From positions 1 to 64,000 of the forward strand of contig JAJQCF010000011.1 in the NCBI GenBank assembly GCA_021202845.1: a stretch of 64,000 nucleotides of DNA. The letters run 5' to 3'. Shown here piece by piece: positions 8,193-15,935 of the stretch (within the stretch, counting starts at the first letter, position 1; every line of letters begins with the position of its first letter). This DNA comes from Oscillospiraceae bacterium. Lineage in GTDB: Bacteria; Bacillota; Clostridia; Oscillospirales; Oscillospiraceae. The notes under the pieces are model-generated. The model did not search any database. It was not told the DNA's origin and worked only from the letters and a program-made list of their open reading frames with translations. The translations under genes were made by a program, and so were the position numbers.

Positions 8193-9335
8193 ATGAAAAC
8201 CACAAAACGTATCCTTGCAGTGCTTCTTGTACTGGCTATGGCAATCAGCATGGCCGCCTGCGGAAGCTCTACAACCACCACAACCACCGCCAGTGATTCC
8301 GGCGCATCCACGGCGGACACCGCAGCGGCAGACACCGCCGACGACACCGCTGCCACTGACGAGACAGCCGACGATGCAGCAGACACCGCCGCAGAAATTG
8401 AACCGTATATGTTCAACATTTCCTACGGCGGAACCCCCGGCTCCAGCATGGTCGCCGTTATGGAGCTGCTTCAGGAGATACTGAGCGAGAACTCCGGCGG
8501 AGCCTTCACCTTCAACGCCTACAACGACAACAGCTACAAGGAGAGCCAAGCGCTCGACGAGATGACAAACAACATTGTTGACATCGTCTACCTTGCCTCC
8601 GGCTCCACCTGCACGACCGTTACCGAGGTTGCCTATCTGGGAATGCCCGGCTGCTTCCGCTACAGCGACGACGCCGAAGAGTTCTTTGACTTTGAAGACT
8701 CCGTCTCCGGCATACTCAGCGAAATTTACGACGGCTACGGCATACACTACCTCGGCCTGCGTCCTCCCGCAAGAATGGCTATCGTCGGCACAGGCGATGT
8801 GCCCACCACAAAAGAAGCTCTTCAGGGTAAGGTTGTCCGCGTATCCGGCACATGGCTCGGCCGTCTGGCTGTCAGCATGAACCTTGCAACCTCCAACATC
8901 GGCCTGTCCGAGCTGGCTACCGCGCTCCAGAGAAAGACCATCGACTCCTGCATCACCGGTATTGAGCAGGTGTACAGCCAGATGCTGGGCGAAGTTGTTG
9001 ACTACGCCTGTGTTATGCCTGAAGCCGACGGCATCGGCGCGCTCGTCATCGACGAAGACACTTGGGCCAAGCTCAGCGACGCGCAGAAGGCCTGTGTTGA
9101 GGAGAGCGTTGCTCAGTGGATGGAGGAGTGCCTGACTATCTCCAACGAATTCTATGAGCAGGCCATTTCCCACCTTGAGGAGAACAACGTAGAGATTTAC
9201 TACTACAGCGACGAGGAGTGCGACGAATTCCTCTCCACCGTCTCCGACGTCTATACTGAAATAGACGAGCAGACCACCGACCTCGGCCACTCCCTGCGCG
9301 ACGCCGTGCTCGAGTTCCGCGAGGCTCACAGCTAA
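8193..9335 (+). CDS. dctP: TRAP transporter solute-binding lipoprotein (DctP family)
   Basis: This is a 380-residue secreted lipoprotein. A signal peptide with lipobox MAAC places the lipidated Cys at about residue 23. A Thr/Ala/Asp-rich linker of about 45 residues follows, then a DctP fold. The conserved region around RPPARMAIVGTGDVPTTKEALQGKVVRV matches the family, whose Arg near the middle usually contacts a substrate carboxylate. It captures the solute outside the cell for the DctQM permease. The low-complexity, acidic linker is longer than usual and probably spans the wall. Confidence 0.9.
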   Translation: MKTTKRILAVLLVLAMAISMAACGSSTTTTTTASDSGASTADTAAADTADDTAATDETADDAADTAAEIEPYMFNISYGGTPGSSMVAVMELLQEILSENSGGAFTFNAYNDNSYKESQALDEMTNNIVDIVYLASGSTCTTVTEVAYLGMPGCFRYSDDAEEFFDFEDSVSGILSEIYDGYGIHYLGLRPPARMAIVGTGDVPTTKEALQGKVVRVSGTWLGRLAVSMNLATSNIGLSELATALQRKTIDSCITGIEQVYSQMLGEVVDYACVMPEADGIGALVIDEDTWAKLSDAQKACVEESVAQWMEECLTISNEFYEQAISHLEENNVEIYYYSDEECDEFLSTVSDVYTEIDEQTTDLGHSLRDAVLEFREAHS

Positions 9336-9378
9336 ACTGAGAAGATACTTTTCCAACCCTCCTATTTTTCTATGGCAA

Positions 9379-9416
9379 GAGCCGCCGAGCGCCACCACTG
9401 CGACGCCCGGCGGCTC
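9379..9416 (+). terminator. Hairpin after the TRAP operon
   Basis: Perfect 9-bp arms (9379-9387 and 9408-9416) extend further with mismatches. The hairpin lies between dctP and the MATE gene. There is no clear T-run, so it may act as a weak terminator or as mRNA protection. Confidence 0.45.
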
Positions 9417-9452
9417 GATTACATTATCGGAATTATCGGAAAAGGAGCTGCA

Positions 9453-10820
9453 ATGAGCGAAAAAGCAGACAAAACCGACCTCACAAGCGGTTCAATAGCA
9501 ATTAAGCTGGTAATGTTCGTCGGGCCGCTTTTCATCTCCAATATCCTGCAAACGCTTTACAATGTTGTCGATATGGCGGTTGTCGGACAGTATGTCGGCG
9601 ATACGGGGCTGTCCGCGGTCTCCGTGTGCGGCGATTTAATCAACATAGCCACATTTGCGGCCTTCGGCTTTTCCGGCGCCGGACAGATACTCGTGGCCAG
9701 ACATACGGGCGCCAAAGACTACGCCGCCCGCCAGCAGACAATCGGCAATATGCTGACATTCCTGCTTGTATTGTCGCTCGCACTGACGGCGGGCATGATT
9801 GTCTTCCGCGAATACCTTCTCGATTTCGTAAACACTCCCGCCGAGGCGCGGGACTATGCGCGGCAGTATCTTTTAACCTGTGCGGCGGGCATGGTGTTCA
9901 CGTTCGGCTACAACGGCGTCAGCGCGGTGTTCCGCGGCATGGGCGACTCCATGCACGCATTCATCTTTCTGGCGATTGCCTCGGTGCTGAATATACTGCT
10001 GGACTTCATTTTTGTCAGCGCGCTCGGAATGGAGATTTTCGGCGCGGCACTGGCAACGGTGCTGTCGCAGGCAGTAAGCCTTGTCGCCTCGCTCGTATAT
10101 ATGTACTCATGCCGCGAGCGCTTCGGATTTGACTTCACGGCCAAGAGTTTTCGGCTGCACAAAGACGCGCTGCTCCCGCTGATTCTCTTGGGTGTCCCGA
10201 TGGCGCTGCAATACGGTCTGGTTACGCTCGGCAAGCTGTGGGTGTCCAGATGGGTGAACAGCTACGGCATAACGATTTCAGCCATCACCGGAGTAGGCAA
10301 CAAGCTGAACAGCATCGGCATGATTTTCTCGGGAGCCATAGGCACGTCCGCTTCGGCTATGATTTCCCAGTGCATAGGCGCGAAAAAGTATGAGCGCGTG
10401 GGCGGCACGGTGTTCACGGCGGGCTGCATAGCCGTAGGCGTGGCGGCGCTGCTTTCCGCAATAGTGGCAGTGTTTCCGCGGGCTGTGTTTGGGATTTTCT
10501 CAAACGATGCGGCGCTGCTCGAAATGGCATCCTATTATAAATATGTTGTCGTAGTGATGTTCCTTTCCAGCGCCTTCCGCGCGCCGATGAACGGCCTGAT
10601 AAACGGTTCGGGGAAATCAACCCTGAACCTCCTGCTGGCGGTACTGGACGGGCTTGTCGGGCATATCGGTCTGGCCGCCCTGCTGGGCTTCGGCCTGAAT
10701 CTTGGCGTAACCGGCCTCTGGTACGGCAGCGCCGTCGCCGGCTACATCCCCTTCTTCGTCGGTTTGGTCTGCTACTTCACCGGCAGCTGGAAAAATAGCG
10801 GCAAGCGGGAAAAGCAATAG
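9453..10820 (+). CDS. MATE-family multidrug/metabolite exporter
   Basis: This is a 455-residue integral membrane protein with about 12 membrane segments in two homologous MatE halves. An early FISNILQTLYNVVDMAVVGQYVG segment is typical of the NorM/DinF-related clostridial group. It uses an ion gradient to export cationic or amphipathic compounds. The start at 9453 follows AAAAGGAG; an in-frame ATG at 9372 lies inside the hairpin region and lacks a ribosome site. It may be transcribed with the TRAP operon by read-through. A perfect hairpin follows the stop. Confidence 0.88.
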   Translation: MSEKADKTDLTSGSIAIKLVMFVGPLFISNILQTLYNVVDMAVVGQYVGDTGLSAVSVCGDLINIATFAAFGFSGAGQILVARHTGAKDYAARQQTIGNMLTFLLVLSLALTAGMIVFREYLLDFVNTPAEARDYARQYLLTCAAGMVFTFGYNGVSAVFRGMGDSMHAFIFLAIASVLNILLDFIFVSALGMEIFGAALATVLSQAVSLVASLVYMYSCRERFGFDFTAKSFRLHKDALLPLILLGVPMALQYGLVTLGKLWVSRWVNSYGITISAITGVGNKLNSIGMIFSGAIGTSASAMISQCIGAKKYERVGGTVFTAGCIAVGVAALLSAIVAVFPRAVFGIFSNDAALLEMASYYKYVVVVMFLSSAFRAPMNGLINGSGKSTLNLLLAVLDGLVGHIGLAALLGFGLNLGVTGLWYGSAVAGYIPFFVGLVCYFTGSWKNSGKREKQ

Positions 10821-10825
10821 TAATA

Positions 10826-10857
10826 AAGTCCGTACTGACCTCCATCAGTACGGACTT
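10826..10857. terminator. Terminator-like hairpin between the MATE gene and the att-like repeat
   Basis: A perfect 13-bp stem (10826-10838 and 10845-10857) with a 6-base loop follows the MATE stop. On the minus strand it is followed by a T-rich run. It may also have been the original terminator of guaA before the island inserted. Confidence 0.6.
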
Positions 10858-10863
10858 AAATGT

Positions 10864-10920
10864 TAATATGGATATTTTGCGAAATGGCTGGAATCATTCC
10901 CACTCGTTGTAGGGGCTTGC
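10864..10920. repeat. Left att-like repeat: diverged copy of the guaA 3' end
   Basis: Positions 10864-10905 match 22686-22727 (end of guaA and the bases after it) at 34 of 42 positions by my own count, in the same orientation. The first 13 bases (TAATATGGATATT) and the last 10 (ATTCCCACTC) are identical, and all eight differences are transitions. Similarity continues into codons for the GuaA C-terminus with small gaps. This is the pattern left when an element integrates into the guaA 3' end, a known hotspot for genomic islands. Confidence 0.7.
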
Positions 10921-11272
10921 ATCTTAAACAGTTTTGCTTAGAGATTTTCGCTCCTATTCTCTTAATTGTTTTGATTATCCATATTATCTTAGCTATACGA
11001 TGGACACTTATCAAAATCTTATCAGTGGTGATAAACTGCGGAGGGCGTTCTGGGGCTGCTTTGTGCGGTTGTTTACTTATATAATATACTATAAATCAGT
11101 AAAAATCAATATCATATAATGAAGTATTCAAAGTTCTGGTATGTGGTCAAATTGGACACATACCGGACATAAGACACAACCCGCAGGCACTTTTGGTGAC
11201 TGCGGGCCGTGTCTCGGAATAGGGGGGTAGAAAAGAAAGAAAGTAAGTAAGAACTGCCAAAGTTAGGGGAAA

Positions 11273-11917
11273 TCAGGCGTGCTGGGCTATTATTTCTACG
11301 ATGAGGTCGGCGGTTTTTTCTATGCCCAAGATGCTCGGCGTGATGCAGTAGTCGAAGTTTTCCGGCTGACCCCACTCGAAGCCGGTGAATGTTTCGTAGA
11401 AATTGACGCGGCGCGCGTTCGTCTCGCGCATGAGCTTTTTCAGCTCCTTGTCGCTTTGAATGTCCAGCGCCTCGATAACGCGCGCGCGGCAGTTTTCGGG
11501 CGTGTCAATGGTAAGAAGATTGATGCACCCGTGCTCGCGGCGGAGGATATGTCCCGCGCAGCGTCCCATGAAAATAATTTTGTCCTCGGTGTCGAAGGTG
11601 TCCTTTGTTACCTTGCGCAGCGTCTCAAACATATCTGTCTGCTCGCGGCTGAGGTGGAAAGACTGGCCTTTGTTTACCAGCGCCTCGGGCATTACGTCAA
11701 GATAGAGCTGGAGCGTGGCGTTGGACAAATCGCCTTTTATATCCATCGTCTCGTCGTAAAAGATTTTTTTGCCGGCGGACTTGCTCACGCTTCGGTATTG
11801 CTCCGCGGCCTTGGCTACTATCTCCGCGCCCATGCGGCGGTAGCCGTATTTTTGTTCAAGGCACATGGCGACCTCTTCGCCGCCGGTTCCGATAAGACCC
11901 GAAATTGTCAGATTCAT
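11273..11917 (-). CDS. Cytidylate kinase-like protein (AAK_33 type)
   Basis: This 214-residue P-loop-type protein belongs to the cytidylate-kinase-like family common in Clostridia. The N-terminal nucleotide-binding loop reads GLIGTGGEEVA where the family usually has a GRxxGSGGREIA-like motif, so the Lys/Arg pattern is altered. FMGRCAGHILRR and the DTPENCRARV segment fit the family. It lies 46 bp after the DASS permease and is probably in its operon. Family members are not proven CMP kinases and a regulatory or substrate-kinase role is possible. Confidence 0.72.
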   Translation of the reverse strand: MNLTISGLIGTGGEEVAMCLEQKYGYRRMGAEIVAKAAEQYRSVSKSAGKKIFYDETMDIKGDLSNATLQLYLDVMPEALVNKGQSFHLSREQTDMFETLRKVTKDTFDTEDKIIFMGRCAGHILRREHGCINLLTIDTPENCRARVIEALDIQSDKELKKLMRETNARRVNFYETFTGFEWGQPENFDYCITPSILGIEKTADLIVEIIAQHA

Positions 11918-11963
11918 GAAATTGCCTCCATTCTCAAGTTTTATGCTGATTTCAGCGTACGTC

Positions 11964-13409
11964 TCAGGCGAACATACCGAACCAAGTGGGGAACACCGCG
12001 GCGATTATGACTATCATCACCAGCGTTGGTCCAAGGCCGGCCTTGAACAAATCTCCCGCGGAGAAGTAGCCGGAGCTGTAGGTGTAGAGGTAGATAGGCT
12101 CCGTGTACAGCAGCGTTATCGTCGCGCCGCCCCAGAACAGGGGGACAAAGGACATGGCGAGGGTATAATCGACGCCGCTCGTCTGCACCACGACCTCGGC
12201 TATGCCTATCATCACGGGGACGAAAATTGCAGCGACGGACGGGTTCGTGGGAATGAGCACACGCAGATAGCAGATAACGAAGCCGACGACGAGGAAGAGC
12301 AGGAAAGTATTCAGCAGTCCCACGTTGGCGAAGAGTGTGTTCATAACCCAGCTCATAGCGCCCGTGGAGTTGACACAGCCCATTGTGATAGCCACCGAGC
12401 CGACCATCATCAGCAGGTTCCAGTCCGCTTCTTTAACATATGTTTTCCAGTCCATCAGCCCCACGACGGGCAGGAACATGAGGAAGAAGGCACAGCCGGC
12501 AATGACCGTGGTGTTGAGAGAGCTAATCCAAGTACTGAGGAACCAGAGGGCGATGGTGGCGATGATTATCGCCATTGCCGCAATTTCCTGACGGGTGAAG
12601 CCGCCAATTTCGGCGCGGGCATCGAACACCGACTGCTGACCCTCCTGAGAGAGATTTTCCGGCTTGAATATAATGCACAGCGACAGCGCGACGAGCGTAG
12701 ACATGACGAACGGCCACGGCCAGCACATGAGGAACCAGCCGCCGAAGCTGATGTCGTAGCCGACGTTTGCCAGCAGCGACTGCGCAATCAGGTTGCCGGG
12801 CGAGCCCGCGGGGGTCAGAAAACCACCGTTTCCGGCCGCGAACGGCAGGGCAATCATCAGGCATTTACCGAGGTTGGAGTGCCCGGGCAGGCACTTGGCG
12901 GTCTGCAGGAACATCATTATGATGCCGAAGAACATGATGAGCGTGCCGAAGTTGGAGAGGAAGCCCGACAGCAGCGTAATTACATATGTAAAGCCGAAAA
13001 CCAGCACCTTGGCGTTGCCGCGGGAGATTTTAGTCAGCCACGCGGAGATGCGCAGCGGGATAGTGGTGTTCGTCAGAGCGCCGGTAACGCCGAAGCAGAA
13101 GAACACGAAGAAGAACGACGAGCCGCCGAAGTCCGACCAGATTTCGGTCAGTGAGCTGATGCCGAAGTAGGGCAGCAGCACCATAAGCGTGAGGCAGGAA
13201 ACCGCCAGCGGGGTAACTTGGCTGACGAAAAGAATGATTGCGCCGATGAATATGCCGATTGAGGCCATTGCCGCCTCGGGGTCCTCGGCATACTCGGCAA
13301 GGCCGGAAAACGGCGGGATAAGCGCGAAGGCGGCGATAACTATTGCCGCAAATATGAGGCCGAGCATTTTTGTGTTGCCCGAGCTGCCCTTTTTTGTTCC
13401 TAATTTCAT
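11964..13409 (-). CDS. DASS/SLC13-family anion permease
   Basis: This is a 481-residue membrane protein with about 11-13 hydrophobic segments. It has the paired SLC13-type loops (GGFLTPAGSPGN near residue 197 and IPTNPSVAAIFVPVMIG near residue 388). The family moves di- and tricarboxylates or sulfate, usually with Na+. The start is preceded by AGAGGAGA. Upstream on the same strand lie a 55-residue open frame and a folded RNA candidate. Inside the guaA island, with aromatic-type enzymes, it may import a carboxylated aromatic or export an acid product. This is inference. Confidence 0.85.
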   Translation of the reverse strand: MKLGTKKGSSGNTKMLGLIFAAIVIAAFALIPPFSGLAEYAEDPEAAMASIGIFIGAIILFVSQVTPLAVSCLTLMVLLPYFGISSLTEIWSDFGGSSFFFVFFCFGVTGALTNTTIPLRISAWLTKISRGNAKVLVFGFTYVITLLSGFLSNFGTLIMFFGIIMMFLQTAKCLPGHSNLGKCLMIALPFAAGNGGFLTPAGSPGNLIAQSLLANVGYDISFGGWFLMCWPWPFVMSTLVALSLCIIFKPENLSQEGQQSVFDARAEIGGFTRQEIAAMAIIIATIALWFLSTWISSLNTTVIAGCAFFLMFLPVVGLMDWKTYVKEADWNLLMMVGSVAITMGCVNSTGAMSWVMNTLFANVGLLNTFLLFLVVGFVICYLRVLIPTNPSVAAIFVPVMIGIAEVVVQTSGVDYTLAMSFVPLFWGGATITLLYTEPIYLYTYSSGYFSAGDLFKAGLGPTLVMIVIIAAVFPTWFGMFA

Positions 13410-13443
13410 AATGAGTCTCCTCTTTTTTAAGCATTTACGCTTT

Positions 13444-13464
13444 GCTTATTGTCTGGCAATAAGC
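13444..13464. repeat. Hairpin over the stop of the small gene
   Basis: GCTTATTG and CAATAAGC form a perfect 8-bp stem with a 5-base loop between the small gene and the permease. There is no T-run, so it is more likely to set mRNA stability or coupling than to terminate. Confidence 0.4.
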
Positions 13465-13613
13465 GTGTCCTCATCAAAGCCGGAAGCGGCAGCCTCGCTG
13501 TGCGCTCCGCTTTCTTCGTGTCCCAGACTGAATGCGATGGGTTCGCATCTGATGTCGCTCATTCTGAGACGGTATTCGATGAACCATTCGTTGAAGTTTC
13601 GTTTGCGTTTCAT
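13446..13613 (-). CDS. Small protein of unknown function, 55 residues
   Basis: This frame begins ATG at 13613 with GAGG about 10 bases upstream and ends TAA. It encodes a polar, charged 55-residue protein beginning MKRKRNFNEWFIEYR and ending DEDTLIARQ: basic at the start and acidic at the end, with one Cys. It lies 36 bp before the DASS permease on the same strand. Sense codons look like those of neighbouring genes. I do not recognise a family. Its stop is embedded in a perfect hairpin (13444-13464). It could be a regulator or accessory peptide of the permease, or a chance frame. Confidence 0.5.
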   Translation of the reverse strand: MKRKRNFNEWFIEYRLRMSDIRCEPIAFSLGHEESGAHSEAAASGFDEDTLIARQ

Positions 13614-13640
13614 TGCTGCTTAACCTCGCTTTCGGAAATT

Positions 13641-13669
13641 TTGATTGAGAGCTGCGGCGGGGGTATAAG
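13641..13669 (+). promoter_or_regulatory. Candidate plus-strand promoter of the structured RNA
   Basis: TTGATT (13641-13646) and TATAAG (13664-13669) are separated by exactly 17 bases. Transcription would begin near 13676, at the 5' edge of the folded region. Confidence 0.45.
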
Positions 13670-13675
13670 GTGAGC

Positions 13676-13911
13676 AACGGGAGCTTCTGGGTCTGAATGA
13701 AGACTTGACCTGCACGGGTATCTTCGCCGCGGCTCGCGGTACCTCAAGACGCGGACGAAAATGAGGGCAGCCGCGCAAGCCAAGGAGCTTCATTCAGCCA
13801 TTAGCCGGACACCGCGGGAGAGAGGTCGTGGCTTGCACTCTCCCTAAGCGCCAAGACCAATGCGGTGTGGGGGGCGAGAAAACACAGCGCAACGGCCGTT
13901 TGCGTTTTCTC
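13676..13911 (+). ncRNA. Candidate structured non-coding RNA, about 235 nt
   Basis: The region folds strongly. A long-range 10-bp helix (13693-13702 with 13788-13797) encloses nested helices: CTTGA/TCAAG around GGTA/TACC and CCGCG/CGCGG, then CGCGG/CCGCG. It is followed by a 7-bp helix (13809-13815 with 13862-13868) that encloses two crossing pairings, GGGAGAG 13816-13822 with CTCTCCC 13838-13844 and GGTC 13824-13827 with GACC 13855-13858. This is a pseudoknot. An 8-bp hairpin with a TTTT-containing arm ends it at 13911. The plus strand has both promoter and terminator. The same fold can form on the minus strand as the permease leader. It matched no riboswitch, RNase P, SRP, tmRNA or 6S consensus that I could recall. 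Confidence 0.55.
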
Positions 13912-13922
13912 ATCGTACTAAT

Positions 13923-13952
13923 TTTCTACCATATAATTTGCCGCCGTGTCAA
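13923..13952 (-). promoter_or_regulatory. Candidate minus-strand promoter of the permease transcript
   Basis: On the minus strand TTGACA (13952-13947) is followed after 18 bases by TAGAAA (13928-13923). A transcript from here would carry the folded region, the 55-residue gene, the permease and the kinase-like gene. Confidence 0.4.
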
Positions 13953-14205
13953 CAAATCCGCCGTCTGAATTTAACAACCCCAATCTGTTGAATCGTGTCG
14001 GATTGCGGTCAAAATGCGCAGCGCGGCGCGGCGGGAAAAATACGCGGCGGGGCAAAATAAAATGACTCTTTTGCCGTTCCTGTGCAGGAAATTATGCAAA
14101 AGAATCATTCTCAAACTCGCCGTTTGGCGGCGCGAAATTGTGTCTAAATTATTTTAACAACAAACTTTTGTGAAAAATATCTCGCCTGAGAGGCGGAAAG
14201 AATGA

Positions 14206-14244
14206 AATCCGAGACCTATATCCCCGCGGGATTAGGCTCGGATT
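14206..14244 (-). terminator. Terminator of the second LysR gene
   Basis: AATCCGAG/CTCGGATT arms (14206-14213 and 14237-14244), with partial extension inward, lie just after the LysR stop on the minus strand and run into a T-rich segment. Confidence 0.6.
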
Positions 14245-14249
14245 CTTAT

Positions 14250-15155
14250 TTATTTATCGCTGCCAAACTTGTCGTATGCGCCGGACAGACTGTTGGCGAA
14301 GTGCAGAATGGCCTCCGTCTCGTGCTCCACGCGCCAAATGCACACCAGCGTGTCGTTTTTCTCCGTGGGGAAGCGGCGCAGACCCGCGCCCTCCGGCACA
14401 TAGGTTATATCCGTGCAGATTATAACGCCCTTGCCGGCCATAACATTGCGCATCCCCTCGGCAAAGTCGTCCACAATGATTATCTCCTCCGGATTCAGCC
14501 CCAAATAGCCCGTAGTGTGCTTCGCCCGTTTCAGGCACTCCGTGCGCGTCTCAAACTCCGAGGTGTCGAACATCAGCGTGCAGCGGGCGCAGTCCGTCCA
14601 GCTCACGGCGCCGCGGGTGGCGGGATTGCTGTCCGAGGTCACGAGGCAGAACGTCAAGTCCTGAATATAGGCGCTCTTGTAGGTCTTGGCGTGGTAGGCG
14701 TAGCGGTTGTAGGTGACAATTATGTCAACCAAACCCTTTTCCAGCTTGTCGGCGAGGTCCATCGGGCTTCCCTTGATTATCTGAATGTCAATGGTGGGAA
14801 ATTTGGCCAGCAGCTGCGTGATGCCGACGTTGGCCATGTTCTTGTAGTCGGTTGAATCCACGAAGCCTATTTTTATGGTTGAGCTCTTTTCACGGTAGGA
14901 GCTGCTGCATTGCTCCTTCAGCTCATGCCAGCGCTTTTCACCGAGAGTGAAGAACTCCTTGTAGACCTCGCCCATGTCCGTGAGTACGACAAAGTGTTTT
15001 GTGCGTACAAAGAGCGGGAAACCGAGGCTGGACTCCAGCGTTGCTATCTGCTTGCTGACTGCCTGTTGGGTGAGAAACAACTCCTTTGCTGTCTGCGTGA
15101 AGCTCAATGTTTCCGAGAGCGACAGAAAGCATTTTATGGTCATCTCATTTATCAT
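14250..15155 (-). CDS. LysR-family transcriptional regulator of the island
   Basis: This is a 301-residue LysR protein. It has an N-terminal helix-turn-helix (about residues 4-62, LSFTQTAKELFLTQQAVSKQIATLE region) and a periplasmic-binding-like effector domain. The ATG at 15155 has GGGAGGAG six bases upstream; the open frame also extends to a TTG at 15170 that overlaps the ribosome site. It is divergent from the MFS/molybdoenzyme operon across 780 bp and is the likely substrate-responsive activator of that operon. It may also control the permease on the other side. Confidence 0.9.
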   Translation of the reverse strand: MINEMTIKCFLSLSETLSFTQTAKELFLTQQAVSKQIATLESSLGFPLFVRTKHFVVLTDMGEVYKEFFTLGEKRWHELKEQCSSSYREKSSTIKIGFVDSTDYKNMANVGITQLLAKFPTIDIQIIKGSPMDLADKLEKGLVDIIVTYNRYAYHAKTYKSAYIQDLTFCLVTSDSNPATRGAVSWTDCARCTLMFDTSEFETRTECLKRAKHTTGYLGLNPEEIIIVDDFAEGMRNVMAGKGVIICTDITYVPEGAGLRRFPTEKNDTLVCIWRVEHETEAILHFANSLSGAYDKFGSDK

Positions 15156-15560
15156 TTCTGCTCCTCCCAATAAGTTTTTATGATGTGAGATGGCTTTAGC
15201 CTTAGATTATATTTATTTTGCCGCTGTTCCTCCGTTTCTCTTATAGCGTTAATAAATTACTTGATTGCCAAGGTTACTGATGAACTGGCTACATTGTACC
15301 AGAACTTCGTCAAAATGGGAAACGGAAAAATCACAACTCTTTTTTGTCAAATGGTCAAGCGGAGGTCTTGTTATCTTTATCCGCCTAATTATTGACGATT
15401 TTGAACGGATTACCATAATTTTTGCTTATGCTCCGATTTGAACGGAAAAGGCGTGTTCACAAATACTTAATATTATTTAATCAAGTCGTTTTTTGACGCT
15501 GAAAGTTGTGATTTTCGGTCAAACAAAACGAATAATCAAAAAAATATTTATGCTAAATTA

Positions 15561-15577
15561 AACAAATTTCATTTGTT
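15561..15577. promoter_or_regulatory. Candidate operator, dyad AACAAAT-TTC-ATTTGTT
   Basis: This perfect 7-bp inverted repeat lies 20 bases before a TTGACA box (15598-15603), where a LysR activator would bind. The TTGACA is followed after 17 bases by TTACAA, a weak -10. It is assigned by symmetry and position only. Confidence 0.4.
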
Positions 15578-15702
15578 AAAAATGCTCTCCGGTTGCGTTG
15601 ACAAACCTGAATTAGTTATGTTACAAAATCATTAACGCGAAACGAGTTCTCTGGTTTTCATATCACAGCCATAGAATTTGTTTAGCTTGAACTGAAAGGG
15701 AA

Positions 15703-15810
15703 GTGATAAAAACAAAGCTGGAGGAAGTGGCTGACGACTATATAAGCGGAGACAACAGCCGTGTGCTGCTTATATATAAACTCAGTGACAATCATTTAGG
15801 AGGGCGATGA
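15703..15810 (+). CDS. Possible short leader frame, 35 residues
   Basis: A GTG at 15703, preceded by AAAGGGAA, opens a 35-codon frame in the 5' leader of the MFS/molybdoenzyme operon. It ends in TGA at 15808, and AGGAGGG (15798-15804) sits inside its last codons. A second frame of 17 codons follows from TTG 15812 to 15865 over a weak hairpin. It could be a leader peptide pair or simply a degraded gene start. I recognise no family. Confidence 0.3.
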   Translation: MIKTKLEEVADDYISGDNSRVLLIYKLSDNHLGGR

Positions 15811-15935
15811 ATTGAGTTTATTACGGCGGGCAGAGCCCAAAACAAAAGCCGCCTGCCGGAAGTAAAAGCATTTCGCGCAAAATGGCAAAACCTAAACCCT
15901 GAGCGAAAAAGACAAATCTTTTAGGAGGAGTAGTT

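Larger units (their letters stand above)
10821..11272. other. AT-rich gene-poor stretch at the left island edge
   Basis: The stretch of 452 bp holds the MATE hairpin, the guaA-tail repeat and two further dyads: 11139-11164 (8-bp arms GGTATGTG/CACATACC) and 11170-11215 (long imperfect stem around the loop at about 11192). A 61-codon open frame at 10934-11119 is AT-rich, has no ribosome site and matches nothing I recognise. It could be debris of a lost recombination gene. Confidence 0.5.
13614..14249. other. Gene-free island stretch rich in secondary structure
   Basis: Apart from the RNA candidate, the stretch holds a long hairpin at 14061-14109 (14-base outer arms with mismatch, inner TTCCTG/CAGGAA), a small CGCCG/CGGCG hairpin near 14118-14132 and a third near 14183-14195. 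No protein frame with a ribosome site was found there. Confidence 0.5.
15156..15935. other. Long AT-rich divergent regulatory region
   Basis: The stretch of 780 bp is much richer in A and T than its surroundings and has no convincing large gene. It contains the dyad at 15561-15577, a promoter-like TTGACA at 15598, and then a leader of about 300 nt with two very short frames. The length suggests more than one regulator site or a regulated leader. Confidence 0.6.

Noticed and set aside
10934..11119. A 61-codon frame near the left island edge as a gene
   Set aside because: It has no ribosome site, AT-rich composition and no recognisable domain; listed only as possible debris.
13676..13911. Known riboswitch, RNase P, SRP RNA, tmRNA or 6S RNA
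   Set aside because: None of the conserved sequence elements that I know for these classes could be found.
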